From Azoarcus sp. (GTDB taxonomy: Bacteria > Pseudomonadota > Gammaproteobacteria > Burkholderiales > Rhodocyclaceae), in contig DYFV01000001.1 of assembly GCA_020725025.1 (NCBI GenBank), positions 62,001-126,000 of the forward strand: a stretch of DNA of 64,000 nucleotides. The letters are read 5' to 3'. The notes below the pieces were generated by a model that did not search any database, was not told where the DNA came from, and was given only the letters and a program-made list of their open reading frames with translations. Positions within the stretch are counted from its first letter, which is position 1. Every line of letters starts with the position of its first letter. Positions 24,137 through 32,668 of this stretch are shown here, piece after piece. Both the position numbers and the translations under genes were made by a program.

Positions 24137-25746
24137 GGACGGTCTCCGCTCGAGGCCTGGCCGAGCGGCTGCGGCGCGGCGGGAAGGGCGGGCGTGTCCG
24201 GTGCCGCTGCCCGGCGGCGGGCGAGCCCGAGCGCCGTGAGCGCGAAGGCGGCGCCGAAGCCCAGCATGGCCAGATCGAAGCCGGCGAACACCCAGTCGCC
24301 TGCCGGCAGGCTCTGCGCCAGATGCCGCCCGGTGGTCAGGGCATTGACCAGCGGCAGCAACCCGAAGGCGACGGCCGCGAGCCACGCCTGCTCCACCCAG
24401 GCCCGCCCGGTCGGGCGCAGGCCGGCGTGGGCGAGCGTCAGCGCCCAGGCGATGAAGAGCACGTGGGCCTCCCAGGCCGCGCGCTCGGCCATCCCGACGG
24501 GCAGCAGCCGGTTGGCCCAGAAGTAGGCGGCGATCGCCACCGGCAGGCCGACGACGGTGCCGATGTTGAGCCGCTCCACGAGCCGCAGCCCGAAGTGGGG
24601 CGCGGATCCCGCCTTCTCCGCACGCTGGCGCCGCTTCACCGCCCACAGCACGAGCCCGGTGGCGATCATCGCCGCACCCAGGAGCCCGGACAGGGCGTAC
24701 AGCGCGCGCACCGCGGGGCCGGCGAAGAGCCCCTCGTGCAGGCCGAGGAAGAGGTCGCGCGCCGACTTGGCCGTCGAATGCAGCGCGGGCTGCTCGGCCA
24801 GCAGCGCGCCGCTCGCCCCGTCGAACACGAGCCGGTCGGCCGCCCGCAGCGGCCCGCCGGAGATGTGGCCGCCGACGATCACCCGCGCGTTGGCGTCGCC
24901 CGGATGACGGATGTCGAGCACGCGGACCTTGCCCGCGCCCCAGCGCGCCTCGGCTTCGGCGATCATCGGGCCGAGCGGGGCGAGCGGGGCGGCGACCCCG
25001 GCCGGCGCGGCGAGGGCGGGCGGCTCGAAGACCTCGTCGAAGAAGGCCTTGCGCCCGTCCGGCCCCGGGCCGTAGTGGGCGGCCACCACCAGCGGCAGGT
25101 AGGTGAACATCATGAAGATCAGCCCGGAGTAGGTGATCATCAGCTGGAAGGGCAGCGAGATCACGCTCGCCGCGTTGTGGGCGTCCAGCCAGGAGCGGGG
25201 CCCTTTCGCGGGGCGGAAGGTGAAGAAGTCGGCGAAGATTTTCTTGTGCACCACGATGCCGGTCACCAGGGCCACCAGCATGAACATCGTGGCAACGCCG
25301 ACCGCCCATTCGGCGGCCAACTCGGGCAGGTAGTGCAGTCGCCAGTGCATGCGATAGAGGAGCTGCCCGCCGCCGGTGTCCCGCGCGTGGACCGGGGCGC
25401 CGGTGGCGAGGTCGAGCCGCACGTTCCCGGATGGTGGGCCGTCCGCCTCCTGGGCGCCCTGCCAGAAGGCCCTGGGGTAGGGGTCGTTGCGGTCGAGCGC
25501 GACGTTGACGATCCAGCGCTTGGCCGTCGGCGCCGCGTCTTCCAGGTAGGCGAGCACTACGCCGGCGGCCCGGGCCGTGTCCGCCGCGTGGCTCGCGACC
25601 GGCAGCTCCGGCTGCATCCAGCGGTCGATCTCGGTGTCGAAGTAGCCGGCGGTGCCGGTCAGGAACATGAAGTAGAGCACCCACCCGAGCACCAGCCCCG
25701 TCCAGGTGTGGAGCCAGGCCATGGATTGGCGGAAGTGCTCTTTCAT
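24133..25746 (-). CDS. PepSY-associated TM protein (PiuB-like), system II
   Basis: 537 residues. N-terminal membrane segment in MAWLHTWTGLVLGWVLYFMFLTGTAGYFDTEIDRW, periplasmic PepSY portion with YRMHWRLHYLPE, then further helices (VATMFMLVALVTGIVVHKKIF, LPFQLMITYSGLIFMMFTYLPL, and several near the C-terminus). Conserved histidines at MHWRLHYL and VHKKIFADFFTFRP are typical and may bind haem or iron in a ferric-reductase-like way; that function is proposed, not shown. Lies between DUF3649 and DUF3325 in an operon with a receptor. Confidence 0.9.
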   Translation of the reverse strand: MKEHFRQSMAWLHTWTGLVLGWVLYFMFLTGTAGYFDTEIDRWMQPELPVASHAADTARAAGVVLAYLEDAAPTAKRWIVNVALDRNDPYPRAFWQGAQEADGPPSGNVRLDLATGAPVHARDTGGGQLLYRMHWRLHYLPELAAEWAVGVATMFMLVALVTGIVVHKKIFADFFTFRPAKGPRSWLDAHNAASVISLPFQLMITYSGLIFMMFTYLPLVVAAHYGPGPDGRKAFFDEVFEPPALAAPAGVAAPLAPLGPMIAEAEARWGAGKVRVLDIRHPGDANARVIVGGHISGGPLRAADRLVFDGASGALLAEQPALHSTAKSARDLFLGLHEGLFAGPAVRALYALSGLLGAAMIATGLVLWAVKRRQRAEKAGSAPHFGLRLVERLNIGTVVGLPVAIAAYFWANRLLPVGMAERAAWEAHVLFIAWALTLAHAGLRPTGRAWVEQAWLAAVAFGLLPLVNALTTGRHLAQSLPAGDWVFAGFDLAMLGFGAAFALTALGLARRRAAAPDTPALPAAPQPLGQASSGDRP

Positions 25747-25758
25747 GCGCCGATGCCC

Positions 25759-26031
25759 TCAGGTGACGAGCCAGGCCAGCACGCCGGCGAGCGCGGTCGG
25801 CAGCAGCAGACCGAGCCAGGCGCGGCGGGCGCTGCCGGCCGCGAAGACCCACACCACGGCCGCGGCATAGATCACGAAGCCCAGCAGCGTGGCGGCGAGC
25901 ACCGCCTCGGCCCGCTCCGTGGGCAGCAGCCCCCCCATGGCGATCCCCGCCAGGGTCGTCAGCACATAGCCGCCCAGGACGGCGGCGGCGATGCGCGAGG
26001 CGACGGACCAGGGGCGGGATGCCGACCGCAC
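25759..26031 (-). CDS. DUF3649 small membrane protein
   Basis: 90 residues with three hydrophobic segments and the family opening SRIAAAVLGGYVLTTL. It follows the receptor stop closely and precedes the PepSY gene by 12 nt. DUF3649 proteins are found almost only in receptor/PepSY/DUF3325 sets; their role is unknown. Confidence 0.83.
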   Translation of the reverse strand: MRSASRPWSVASRIAAAVLGGYVLTTLAGIAMGGLLPTERAEAVLAATLLGFVIYAAAVVWVFAAGSARRAWLGLLLPTALAGVLAWLVT

Positions 26032-26047
26032 GCGCGCCTCCGGAGCC

Positions 26048-28180
26048 TCAGAAGCTCGCCTGGTAGCCGACCGTGAAGGTCCGCCCGCGGCCCTTGAAGT
26101 AGCGGTCGTCGCGGGTGGTCGAGTCCGCGCTCTGGGAGTAGTAGGTCACGTAGTCCCGGTTGAAGAGGTTCTCGATGCCGGCGGTGAGCCGGCCCACCGG
26201 CAGCTGGTAGCCGACCGACACGTCAACCAGGCTGTAGCCCTCGAAGTCCAGCTCCGGCTTGGGGAAGTCGCGGTCGAAGAAGTGGCTCGCCTGCACCTGG
26301 GTGTCCACCTTGTCGGTCCAGCGCGCCTGCCAGCCCAGGGTGAGCCGGTCGGGGGAGATGTTGGCGCCGTCGAGGTCGGTGTCCACCTTGTCGTCGCCGT
26401 CCGTGTCCGCCCGGCCGTTGACCTGGGCATAGGCGGCCTTGAGGCGGTGCGCCTCGGTCACGCGCCAGCCCGCGCTCGCCTCGATGCCGTCGATCTCGGT
26501 CTTCTCGCGGCGGACCTGGTACACGCCGCCCACCGGGACCAGGCGCGAGCCGAAGTCGGAGTCGGATTCGAAGTAGGAGAGCTCGAAATCGACCGGGCCG
26601 TGGTTCAGGCGGAAGCCGAGCTCGCGGTTGTCGGTGACGATGGGCTGGAGGTCGAGGAAGGTGTCGACGCTCTGCCCGGCGGTGCGGATGCCGCGCAGCA
26701 CCCGGCCCACGTCCGGCATGCCGAAGCCTTCCGAGTAGTTGGCGAAGAGCTGGGCCCAGTCGGTCGCCTGGAACACGACGCCCGCGTTGTAGAGGGTCTC
26801 CTGGAAGGTCGGCTCGCCGCCCTCGACCGTGACGCCGCCCGTGGAGGGGCTCGTCGAGGCGATGGTGCGGAAAGTGTCCACCTTGAGCTCGGCGAACTCG
26901 CGGCGCACGCCGGCCTGCAGCTTGAGGCGCTCCCACGGGCGCAGCTCGGCCTGCAGGAAGGGGGCGAAGTTGCGGAAGCGCGTCTCCGGCACCCACTCTC
27001 GGTCGGTGGCGACCAGCATCTGGCGGGTGGTGTCCTGCAGCAGGTCGAAGCCGCCCGCGAGCATCAGCCGGTTGTCGAAGAGCCCGTCACGCTTCAGGGT
27101 CAGCTTCGCGCCGAGCTTGTCGGATTCGTTCTGCGACTGGTCGAAGAGCGTGCCCACCGGCGCGATGCTCGCATCCTGGAAGGTGCCGAAGGTTCCGCCG
27201 CCGAAACGCGCGCGGAAGCGCTGGGCGTAGAGCTTCACGTCCAGCTCGTTGCCGGCCAGATCGGCGTGGGTGTAGGCGAGGCTCGTGGAGGTCACGTCGT
27301 TCAGCGGCGCGTCCCCTTCCGGCGAGCCCTTGCGCGAGGTGGTCGGGATCCCGGCGTCGGCGTCGCCGCGCACGCTCACGTAGTCGTTGTTGCCCTCGAG
27401 CCGGAAGCGGTTGATGGAGAAGGCGAGCCGCTGGTTGTCGTCGAGCCAGTAGCCGAGCTTGAACAGGAGGTCGTAGCTCCTCGAGTCCATGATGTCGCCC
27501 TGGGTGTTGTCCACCCCGATCGGCTCCCCGTCGGCGTCGTAGAAGAGGCCGCGGGTCTGGTAGGTGGCGCCGGCCACGAAGTCCCAGTTGCCCTGGCTGC
27601 CGTCGACCCGGTAGTCCAGCTTGTAGCCCAGCCCGTCGGCCACGTCGTCGGCGGCACCGTTGAAGCTGATGCCGGCGTGCTGGCGGACGGTGCCGGTGCG
27701 CGACCGGCGGGTGACGTAGTTGATGATGCCGCCGGTGGCGCCCAGGCCGTGCTCGGCGCTCGCGCCGTGGATCACCTCGATGCGCTCCACCATGGACAGG
27801 TCGATGGTGTAGCCGTCGCGCGCGCTGTCGCGCAGGGGCGTGGACTGGGGCACGCCGTCGATCATGATGAGGGGCGAGCGGCCGCGGAAGGTTTCGCCGG
27901 CGCTGGAGAGCTTCTGCCGGCTCGGCGAGTAGGCGGGCAGCAGGTTGCCCAGCACCTGGGCCTGGTCCGAGGTGATGGCGAGCTGACGCTCGATCTCCTC
28001 ACGGGTGATCACGGTGATCTTCTGCGGCGTCTCGCCCGCCACGCCGCCCGCGCGGGTGGCGGTGACCGTCACGGTGTCGAGCTCGGTCGGCTCCTCGGCC
28101 GAGGCGGGCAGCGCCAGGGCGGCGAGGATGGCGGCGGCAAGGGTGTTGCGGCGGAACGGACGTCCGTAGGGGCAAGGCAT
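26048..28180 (-). CDS. TonB-dependent receptor without STN, system II operon head
   Basis: 710 residues: signal peptide 1-28 (LALPASA), TonB box DTVTVTA about 35-41, plug with GETFRGRSPLIMIDGVPQ and RIEVIHGASAEHGLGATGGIINYVTRR, barrel ending in F. The plug belongs to the IutA/RhtA-like class of ferric-siderophore receptors. It lacks the signalling domain, so it cannot itself feed the FecR downstream. It heads the run receptor / DUF3649 / PepSY / DUF3325 / sigma / FecR, with a Fur-type promoter and a CCAGCCAGC leader upstream. Confidence 0.9.
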   Translation of the reverse strand: MPCPYGRPFRRNTLAAAILAALALPASAEEPTELDTVTVTATRAGGVAGETPQKITVITREEIERQLAITSDQAQVLGNLLPAYSPSRQKLSSAGETFRGRSPLIMIDGVPQSTPLRDSARDGYTIDLSMVERIEVIHGASAEHGLGATGGIINYVTRRSRTGTVRQHAGISFNGAADDVADGLGYKLDYRVDGSQGNWDFVAGATYQTRGLFYDADGEPIGVDNTQGDIMDSRSYDLLFKLGYWLDDNQRLAFSINRFRLEGNNDYVSVRGDADAGIPTTSRKGSPEGDAPLNDVTSTSLAYTHADLAGNELDVKLYAQRFRARFGGGTFGTFQDASIAPVGTLFDQSQNESDKLGAKLTLKRDGLFDNRLMLAGGFDLLQDTTRQMLVATDREWVPETRFRNFAPFLQAELRPWERLKLQAGVRREFAELKVDTFRTIASTSPSTGGVTVEGGEPTFQETLYNAGVVFQATDWAQLFANYSEGFGMPDVGRVLRGIRTAGQSVDTFLDLQPIVTDNRELGFRLNHGPVDFELSYFESDSDFGSRLVPVGGVYQVRREKTEIDGIEASAGWRVTEAHRLKAAYAQVNGRADTDGDDKVDTDLDGANISPDRLTLGWQARWTDKVDTQVQASHFFDRDFPKPELDFEGYSLVDVSVGYQLPVGRLTAGIENLFNRDYVTYYSQSADSTTRDDRYFKGRGRTFTVGYQASF

Positions 28181-28217
28181 CGATCACTCTCCATCTGCTC
28201 ATTGGTTCGGCTCAATG

Positions 28218-28251
28218 GCTGGCTGAGAGCGCGATGCTCCTGGCTGGCTGA
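28218..28251 (-). other. CCAGCCAGC leader element with hairpin (system II head)
   Basis: On the minus strand CAGCCAGCCAG, a GAGC-ATCGC-GCTC hairpin (28228-28240) and a second CAGCCAGCC follow each other within 34 nt. The order repeat-hairpin-repeat is the same as in systems III and IV. Confidence 0.55.
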
Positions 28252-28298
28252 ATATGCGCACGGATTGGCGTGAAGGCGTCCGCGCGTGAGAACCGGAG

Positions 28299-28328
28299 AG
28301 TATAAATGAGATGGATTCGCATTCGCAA
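28299..28328 (-). promoter_or_regulatory. Promoter with Fur-like spacer for the system II operon
   Basis: On the minus strand TTGCGA (28328-28323), an 18-nt spacer and TATACT (28304-28299). The spacer ATGCGAATCCATCTCATT resembles a Fur box. The stretch 28181-28488 (308 nt) holds this promoter, the leader above, the hairpin at 28449-28485 and no gene. Confidence 0.6.
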
Positions 28329-28448
28329 GAATTAGCTGCCCGGCCGCTGCACGGCAATCGGTGCGTGATCGGTTCCCGGCCTCGGCGGGGGGCGGCCGTG
28401 CCCGGGAATGCCGAACGCGTCCGACGACGGGCGCGCAAGCCATGTCCT

Positions 28449-28485
28449 TGGCTCGGCCGCCCCCCGCAGGGGAGCAGCCGAGCCA
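28449..28485 (-). terminator. Nested hairpin after the system III receptor
   Basis: TGGCTCGG and CCGAGCCA form a perfect 8-bp outer stem, with CCCC-GCA-GGGG inside, starting 3 nt after the receptor stop (28489). No T-run follows on the minus strand, so intrinsic termination is uncertain. Confidence 0.45.
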
Positions 28486-28488
28486 GCC

Positions 28489-30864
28489 TTAGAACGGTAC
28501 GGCCAACGACACGGACAAGGTGCGCGGCAGACCGGGAGTCTGGCTGGTGAAACCGAAGCCCGGGCTCTCGTAATGCCGCTCGTCGAAGAGGTTGCGGATG
28601 TTGAACTGCAGCTTGGCGCCGGGCAGGCCCTGCGAGAACTGGTAGCTCGCCATCACGTCGGCGATCACATACGAAGGCGATTTCAGCCGGTTGTTCAGCG
28701 CGGCGTACTTGCCGCCCGAGTGGAAAAGGCCGCCACCGATGGTCCAGCCTTGCGCCATTCCGCCGAGCTGGTAGGTGGTCCACAGGCTGGCGGTCGTCCG
28801 CGGCGTGAAGGTGGGGCGCTTGCCCACTTCGGCGGGCCGGTTGCTGCGCGTGACCTCGGCATCCGTGTACCCGTAGGAGGCGATCACGTTCCAGGCGCGC
28901 GTGAGCTGGCCAACTGCCTCGAGCTCGAAGCCTCTGGCACGCTGCTCGCCGGTGACGTCGCTGAAGGTCGGATTGGTCAGCGACGGGGTGGGGACGTTGG
29001 TCTTGGTGATCTCATAGACCGACGTGGTCGTACGCAGCCGCCCGTCCAGAAGCTCGGTCTTGAGGCCGACCTCGACCTGCTTGCCGCGCGACGGCGGTGC
29101 GTAGGTGTCGGGTGCGGTCAGGGTGCCGGAGTTGGGATTGAACGAACGGGCGTAGGAACCGTAGATGCTCACCCAGGGCTGGGGCTTGAAGATCAGCGCG
29201 ATCGTCGGATCGGTGCTGTCGCCCGTTTGATCCGCCCGTCCCGGGTTCTCTTCCTTGTAATAGGAGCGGCGCACGCCCACCAGTGCGTTCCAGTGCTCGG
29301 ACAACTCGATGTAGTCCTGCAGCGCGTAACCGGTGTCGGTGACCTCGCTCTTCGAGTCCGGCCCGTAGGTGAAGGTGGCGCCGGTAGGCTGGGGGTCTTG
29401 CAAGGTCGTGGCAGCGACGCTGCCGACGTTGTTGCTGCTGCCGCTGCGCTCGATGCCTGTGCGGTCCGCGGTGAAGGTCAGACGGTGGCGCATGCCGGCA
29501 AGGCGCAGGTCGCCCTTGAGCTCGCCCATCACGGTCTTCACGTCCCATTCCTGGCTGAAGGGGTTGGCGGCGCGGTTGACGGTGTTGCCGGATACGCCCG
29601 TGATGCGCACCTGCCGCACGTCGCGATACATGCGGTTGTTCGACATCCCGACCCGGCCGCTCCACTGCGCGCTGAAGCGGTGCTCGAGCTGGGCTGCGAT
29701 CGCCTTGTGCCAGCCCCTGAAGGTGCCGGCCGGCTCGCCATAGAAATTGTCGAGCGGCACGCGGTCGGTGCTGTCGGGATCGTTCGGGTCGGGCAAGGGC
29801 AGGCCGGGGTAGATGAGCTGGTTGCGCTCCGTCCATTCGAAATCCAGGTCCAGCCTCGTGTCGGGCGACAGCTTGAAGGTCAGCGCGCCGGCGAGATCGT
29901 CCTGCCGCGGATCCACCTCGTCGGTGACGAAGGCCTGGCGAGCCTTGCCGCCATTGAGCCGGTACAGCACCGTCGCTGCCTCGTTGAGCGGGCCCGTGAC
30001 GTCGAAACCCACGTCCCAGCCGTTGCCTTGGCTGGCTGACACCGTCACTTCGCGATAGGCGGTTTCCAGCGGCTTCTTCGTCACGATGTTCATCAGTGCG
30101 CCGGGCTCTACCCGGCCGTAGTCGAGGCCGACCGGTCCCTTGATGAGCTCGTAGCGTTCGACGTTGCGCTTGGCTGGCTGGCTGAGGTGGACCCAGCGGT
30201 AGCCGTTGCGCATCCAGTTCGAGGTGGTGGTCATCCAGAAGCCGCGCGCGTAAACGGACTCATAGGTGCCGAAGTAGCTTTGCGGGCGCGCGCTTGCGGA
30301 GTTTCGCACGACGTCGCCGATGCTCTGTGCGGCTTGGTCCTGGGCGGTCTGTACCGGAATGACGTTCACGGTCTGCGGGGTGTCCAGGATGGACGCGCCC
30401 GAGCGGGTCACGCTGGCCCGATCGACCTTGACCGCCTGCGCATAGCTGGTATCCGCGGTTACGGTGACCGGCGACAGGGACTTCTCGTCTGCCGCGGGCA
30501 CCGGCTGCGGCTTGAGCGTATAGGCACCTGGCTGCGAGCTCGCGGCCATCACGCCCGAATCGGCCAGCAACCGATCGAGGGCCTCGCCAGCCTGCATCGT
30601 GCCCTTGAGGGCCGAAGCCGATTTCCCGGCGACGAGAACGGGGTCGAAGGACAGCGTGATGCCTGCCTGCCGGGCGAGCGTGTTCAGAGCGTCTTCGAGA
30701 TTGCCCGCGGGAATGTCGAAGCGGTGGCGGGCGTCGGCTTGCGCATGGGCCGCCGGCGCCCAGGCGGCGGCGGTGAGGATGGCCGCGGCTGGAGCACCGA
30801 GAACCAGGGCGTGGACGACGAGCGCGACAGGTGTGGGACGCAGGCGGCCGGAGCGATCATTCAT
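28489..30864 (-). CDS. TonB-dependent siderophore receptor with STN domain, system III
   Basis: 791 residues: signal peptide 1-42 (WAPAAHA), STN about 48-118 (FDIPAGNLEDALNTLARQAG), TonB-box-like SPVTVTA 131-137, plug with SILDTPQTVNVIPVQTA and YELIKGPVGLDYGRVEPGALMNIVTKKP, barrel ending in VPF. It belongs to the FpvA/FhuE-like siderophore-receptor class; ligand unknown. It follows FecR by 89 nt, a gap that contains the shared ECF-type promoter motif and no Fur box. This fits induction by its own ligand. Confidence 0.9.
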   Translation of the reverse strand: MNDRSGRLRPTPVALVVHALVLGAPAAAILTAAAWAPAAHAQADARHRFDIPAGNLEDALNTLARQAGITLSFDPVLVAGKSASALKGTMQAGEALDRLLADSGVMAASSQPGAYTLKPQPVPAADEKSLSPVTVTADTSYAQAVKVDRASVTRSGASILDTPQTVNVIPVQTAQDQAAQSIGDVVRNSASARPQSYFGTYESVYARGFWMTTTSNWMRNGYRWVHLSQPAKRNVERYELIKGPVGLDYGRVEPGALMNIVTKKPLETAYREVTVSASQGNGWDVGFDVTGPLNEAATVLYRLNGGKARQAFVTDEVDPRQDDLAGALTFKLSPDTRLDLDFEWTERNQLIYPGLPLPDPNDPDSTDRVPLDNFYGEPAGTFRGWHKAIAAQLEHRFSAQWSGRVGMSNNRMYRDVRQVRITGVSGNTVNRAANPFSQEWDVKTVMGELKGDLRLAGMRHRLTFTADRTGIERSGSSNNVGSVAATTLQDPQPTGATFTYGPDSKSEVTDTGYALQDYIELSEHWNALVGVRRSYYKEENPGRADQTGDSTDPTIALIFKPQPWVSIYGSYARSFNPNSGTLTAPDTYAPPSRGKQVEVGLKTELLDGRLRTTTSVYEITKTNVPTPSLTNPTFSDVTGEQRARGFELEAVGQLTRAWNVIASYGYTDAEVTRSNRPAEVGKRPTFTPRTTASLWTTYQLGGMAQGWTIGGGLFHSGGKYAALNNRLKSPSYVIADVMASYQFSQGLPGAKLQFNIRNLFDERHYESPGFGFTSQTPGLPRTLSVSLAVPF

Positions 30865-30902
30865 GCTTGTTCCTTTCGTTCGATGAGGGGTGTTTTCCCC
30901 AT

Positions 30903-30951
30903 TGCCGAACGAGCCGGACGAAACCCGTAATGCGCGGTCCGGTTTTTTTCG
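30903..30951 (-). promoter_or_regulatory. Putative FecI-type promoter, system III receptor
   Basis: On the minus strand an A-run (CGAAAAAAAC) is followed about 20 nt later by GGGTTTCGTCCGGCTCGTTC and GGCAA. The TTTC-N6-CTCGTTCGGCA core recurs at 35121, 42159, 52912 and 60265, each between fecR and a receptor gene. Confidence 0.55.
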
Positions 30952-30953
30952 CG

Positions 30954-31949
30954 TCAGCGTCGTGCGACGGTGATCGTCCGCCCCGGCCCGTGCTCGACGC
31001 TCACCGGCAGCGTGCGCGCCAGCGCATCGAGGGCGCGTCCGACCGGGTCGGGGCCGTCGAGCTGGAAGACGCCCGACACGCGCAGCGCGGCGGCGTCGGG
31101 GGCGCAGCGCACGGGCGCGTCGCGGTAGCGGGAGAGCTCGGCGACGAAGTCGGAAAGCGGCATGCGCTTGGCGACGAGCGCGCCGTCGGCCCAGGCGGCG
31201 GGGTCGAGTCCCGGTACCGCGGCGGGGGTGACCGCGCCCGGCGCGACGAGGAAGGTGTCGCCCGCCCGGGCGACACGGTGAGGGCGCGCGCCGGCGTGGA
31301 TCGCCACGGCGCCCTCCGTCACGTGCAACCTGGTGGCGTCGGGCAGGATCCGGACGGCGAAACGGGTGCCGATGGCTTCCAGCCGGCCGTGGGCGGTCTC
31401 CACCCAGAAGCCTCGGCGGCCGAGCGGCGCGCCGGCGTCGTCGCCGGTCTCGAGCAGGATCTCGCCACGGCGCAGCACGATCAGGCGGCGAAGCGGCGAA
31501 TAGGCGACCTCCACCTCCGAATCCGTGTTGAGCTGCAGGCGGGTGCCGTCGGCCAGGTCGGCAGTGCGGCGCTCGCCGACGGCCGCGCTGTATGGAATCC
31601 GTTCCGGCGACAGGAAGGGCCGCGCGAGCAGGCCGAGGCCGATGCCGGCCAGGCCCAGGCCGAGCACGCGCAGCGCGCGCCGGCGCCCGGACGCCGCCTG
31701 GCCGCGCCGGCCGCCGGCGCGGGCGAGCGTCGCATAGGCGAGGGGGCCGGCCGCGGCCGCGGTGCGGAAGCAGTCCTCGCCCGCCTGGAGCTCGCGCCAG
31801 GCCCGCTCGTGGAGCGGATGCGCGGCGCGCCAGGCGTCGCAGGCGGCGCGATCGCCGGCGCTGGCGGTGCCCGACGAAAGGCGCACGACCCAGGCGATGG
31901 CCTGATCGAGAACCTCCGGCGGCGGACCGGGCGGCTGGCGGCTACCCAT
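30954..31949 (-). CDS. FecR-like anti-sigma factor, system III
   Basis: 331 residues. DUF4880 N-terminus (AIAWVVRLSSGTASAGDRAACDAWRAAHPLHERAW), arginine-rich segment then one helix (GRRRALRVLGLGLAGIGLGLLARP, about 87-110), FecR domain (VGERRTADLADGTRLQLNTDSEVEVAY, AIGTRFAVRI, VTEGAVAI) and C-terminal MPLSDFVAELSRYRDAPV / LRVSGVFQLDGPD. Starts 7 nt after the sigma stop. The RRR before the helix resembles Tat-type anchors reported for some FecR proteins; here it is only a sequence hint. Confidence 0.9.
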   Translation of the reverse strand: MGSRQPPGPPPEVLDQAIAWVVRLSSGTASAGDRAACDAWRAAHPLHERAWRELQAGEDCFRTAAAAGPLAYATLARAGGRRGQAASGRRRALRVLGLGLAGIGLGLLARPFLSPERIPYSAAVGERRTADLADGTRLQLNTDSEVEVAYSPLRRLIVLRRGEILLETGDDAGAPLGRRGFWVETAHGRLEAIGTRFAVRILPDATRLHVTEGAVAIHAGARPHRVARAGDTFLVAPGAVTPAAVPGLDPAAWADGALVAKRMPLSDFVAELSRYRDAPVRCAPDAAALRVSGVFQLDGPDPVGRALDALARTLPVSVEHGPGRTITVARR

Positions 31950-31956
31950 TACGCCC

Positions 31957-32466
31957 TCACGCCGCCTGCCGCATGGCGTAGCAGTGGCGTACGGCGGTGG
32001 CCATGTACTTTTCCACCGAGCTCAGGCCCACGCCCAGCTGCGCGGCGATCTCCGGATAGGTGAGGCCTTCCAGGCGGGAGAGCAGGAAGGCGGTGCGGAC
32101 CTTGGGGGCCAGGCCGTCGAGCAGCGCGTCGATGCGGACCAGGGCGTCCACCAGCACGAGGCGCTCTTCCGGAGAGGGCGCCGTGTTCGCCGGCAGGCTC
32201 GCGATCGCCTCCAGGCAGGCGCGCTCGATGTCCTGGCGGCGGAACTGGTCGACCATCAGGCCGTGGGCGATGCGGCTCAACCAGGCGCGCGGCTCGTGCA
32301 CCTCCGCCATCGCCTGCGGGCGGCCGAGCACGCGCAGGAACGTGTCCTGGGCGAGGTCGCCGGCGTTGTGCGGGCAGCCCAGGCGGCGGCGCAGCCAGCC
32401 CACCAGCCAGCCGTGGTGGTCGCGGTAAAGCTCGGCGATGTCGGTGGTGGGGGATGCGATGCTCAC
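31957..32466 (-). CDS. FecI-type ECF sigma factor, system III
   Basis: 169 residues from a GTG at 32466 with TCCGGAGG eight bases upstream; an in-frame ATG at 32526 lies inside the leader hairpin. Region 2: ELYRDHHGWLVGWLRRRLG and AGDLAQDTFLRVL, RAWLSRIAHGLMVDQFRR; region 4: KVRTAFLLSRLEGLTYPEIAAQLGVGLSSVEKYM. Its N-terminal coding DNA is identical over 99 bp to the system IV sigma gene, pointing to recent duplication or gene conversion. Preceded by a Fur-overlapped promoter. Confidence 0.92.
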   Translation of the reverse strand: MSIASPTTDIAELYRDHHGWLVGWLRRRLGCPHNAGDLAQDTFLRVLGRPQAMAEVHEPRAWLSRIAHGLMVDQFRRQDIERACLEAIASLPANTAPSPEERLVLVDALVRIDALLDGLAPKVRTAFLLSRLEGLTYPEIAAQLGVGLSSVEKYMATAVRHCYAMRQAA

Positions 32467-32484
32467 GTGGCCTCCGGAAAGCAA

Positions 32485-32553
32485 CGGGGACGCAAGTCCC
32501 CGCAGTCTGGCTGGCGAACCGAGCATCGGTCGGAAGTCGGTATGGCTGGCTGG
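32485..32553 (-). other. Structured CCAGCCAGC leader, system III sigma gene
   Basis: In transcript order: CCAGCCAGCC (32553-32544), hairpin ACCGA-TGC-TCGGT (32530-32518), GCCAGCCAG (32515-32507), hairpin CGGGGAC-TTGC-GTCCCCG (32502-32485), then the Shine-Dalgarno. System IV has the same order with different stem bases. Confidence 0.6.
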
Positions 32554-32559
32554 ATGTGT

Positions 32560-32603
32560 TGCGAATGATTCGCATTATTGAGCCATCGACCCGCTTTCGT
32601 CAA
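32560..32603 (-). promoter_or_regulatory. Sigma-70 promoter with perfect Fur-type palindrome, system III
   Basis: On the minus strand TTGACG (32603-32598), 18-nt spacer, AATAAT (32579-32574), followed directly by the 7-1-7 palindrome TGCGAATCATTCGCA (32574-32560). Confidence 0.72.
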
Positions 32604-32668
32604 ACACGTGGCCGACGCTTTCCGGGAGTCGCCGCGGGAGCCGACGTGAGGACGGCTCCCGCGGTGCG

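Noticed and set aside
30030-30190. CAGCCAGCC words inside the system III receptor gene
   Set aside because: They are in coding sequence (SASQG and SQPAK codons) and not near a start; they are not counted as leader elements.
32467-32526. N-terminal extension of the system III sigma (MLGSPARLRG...)
   Set aside because: In frame here but out of frame in the near-identical system IV leader, and the start lies inside a leader hairpin; the GTG with TCCGGAGG is preferred.
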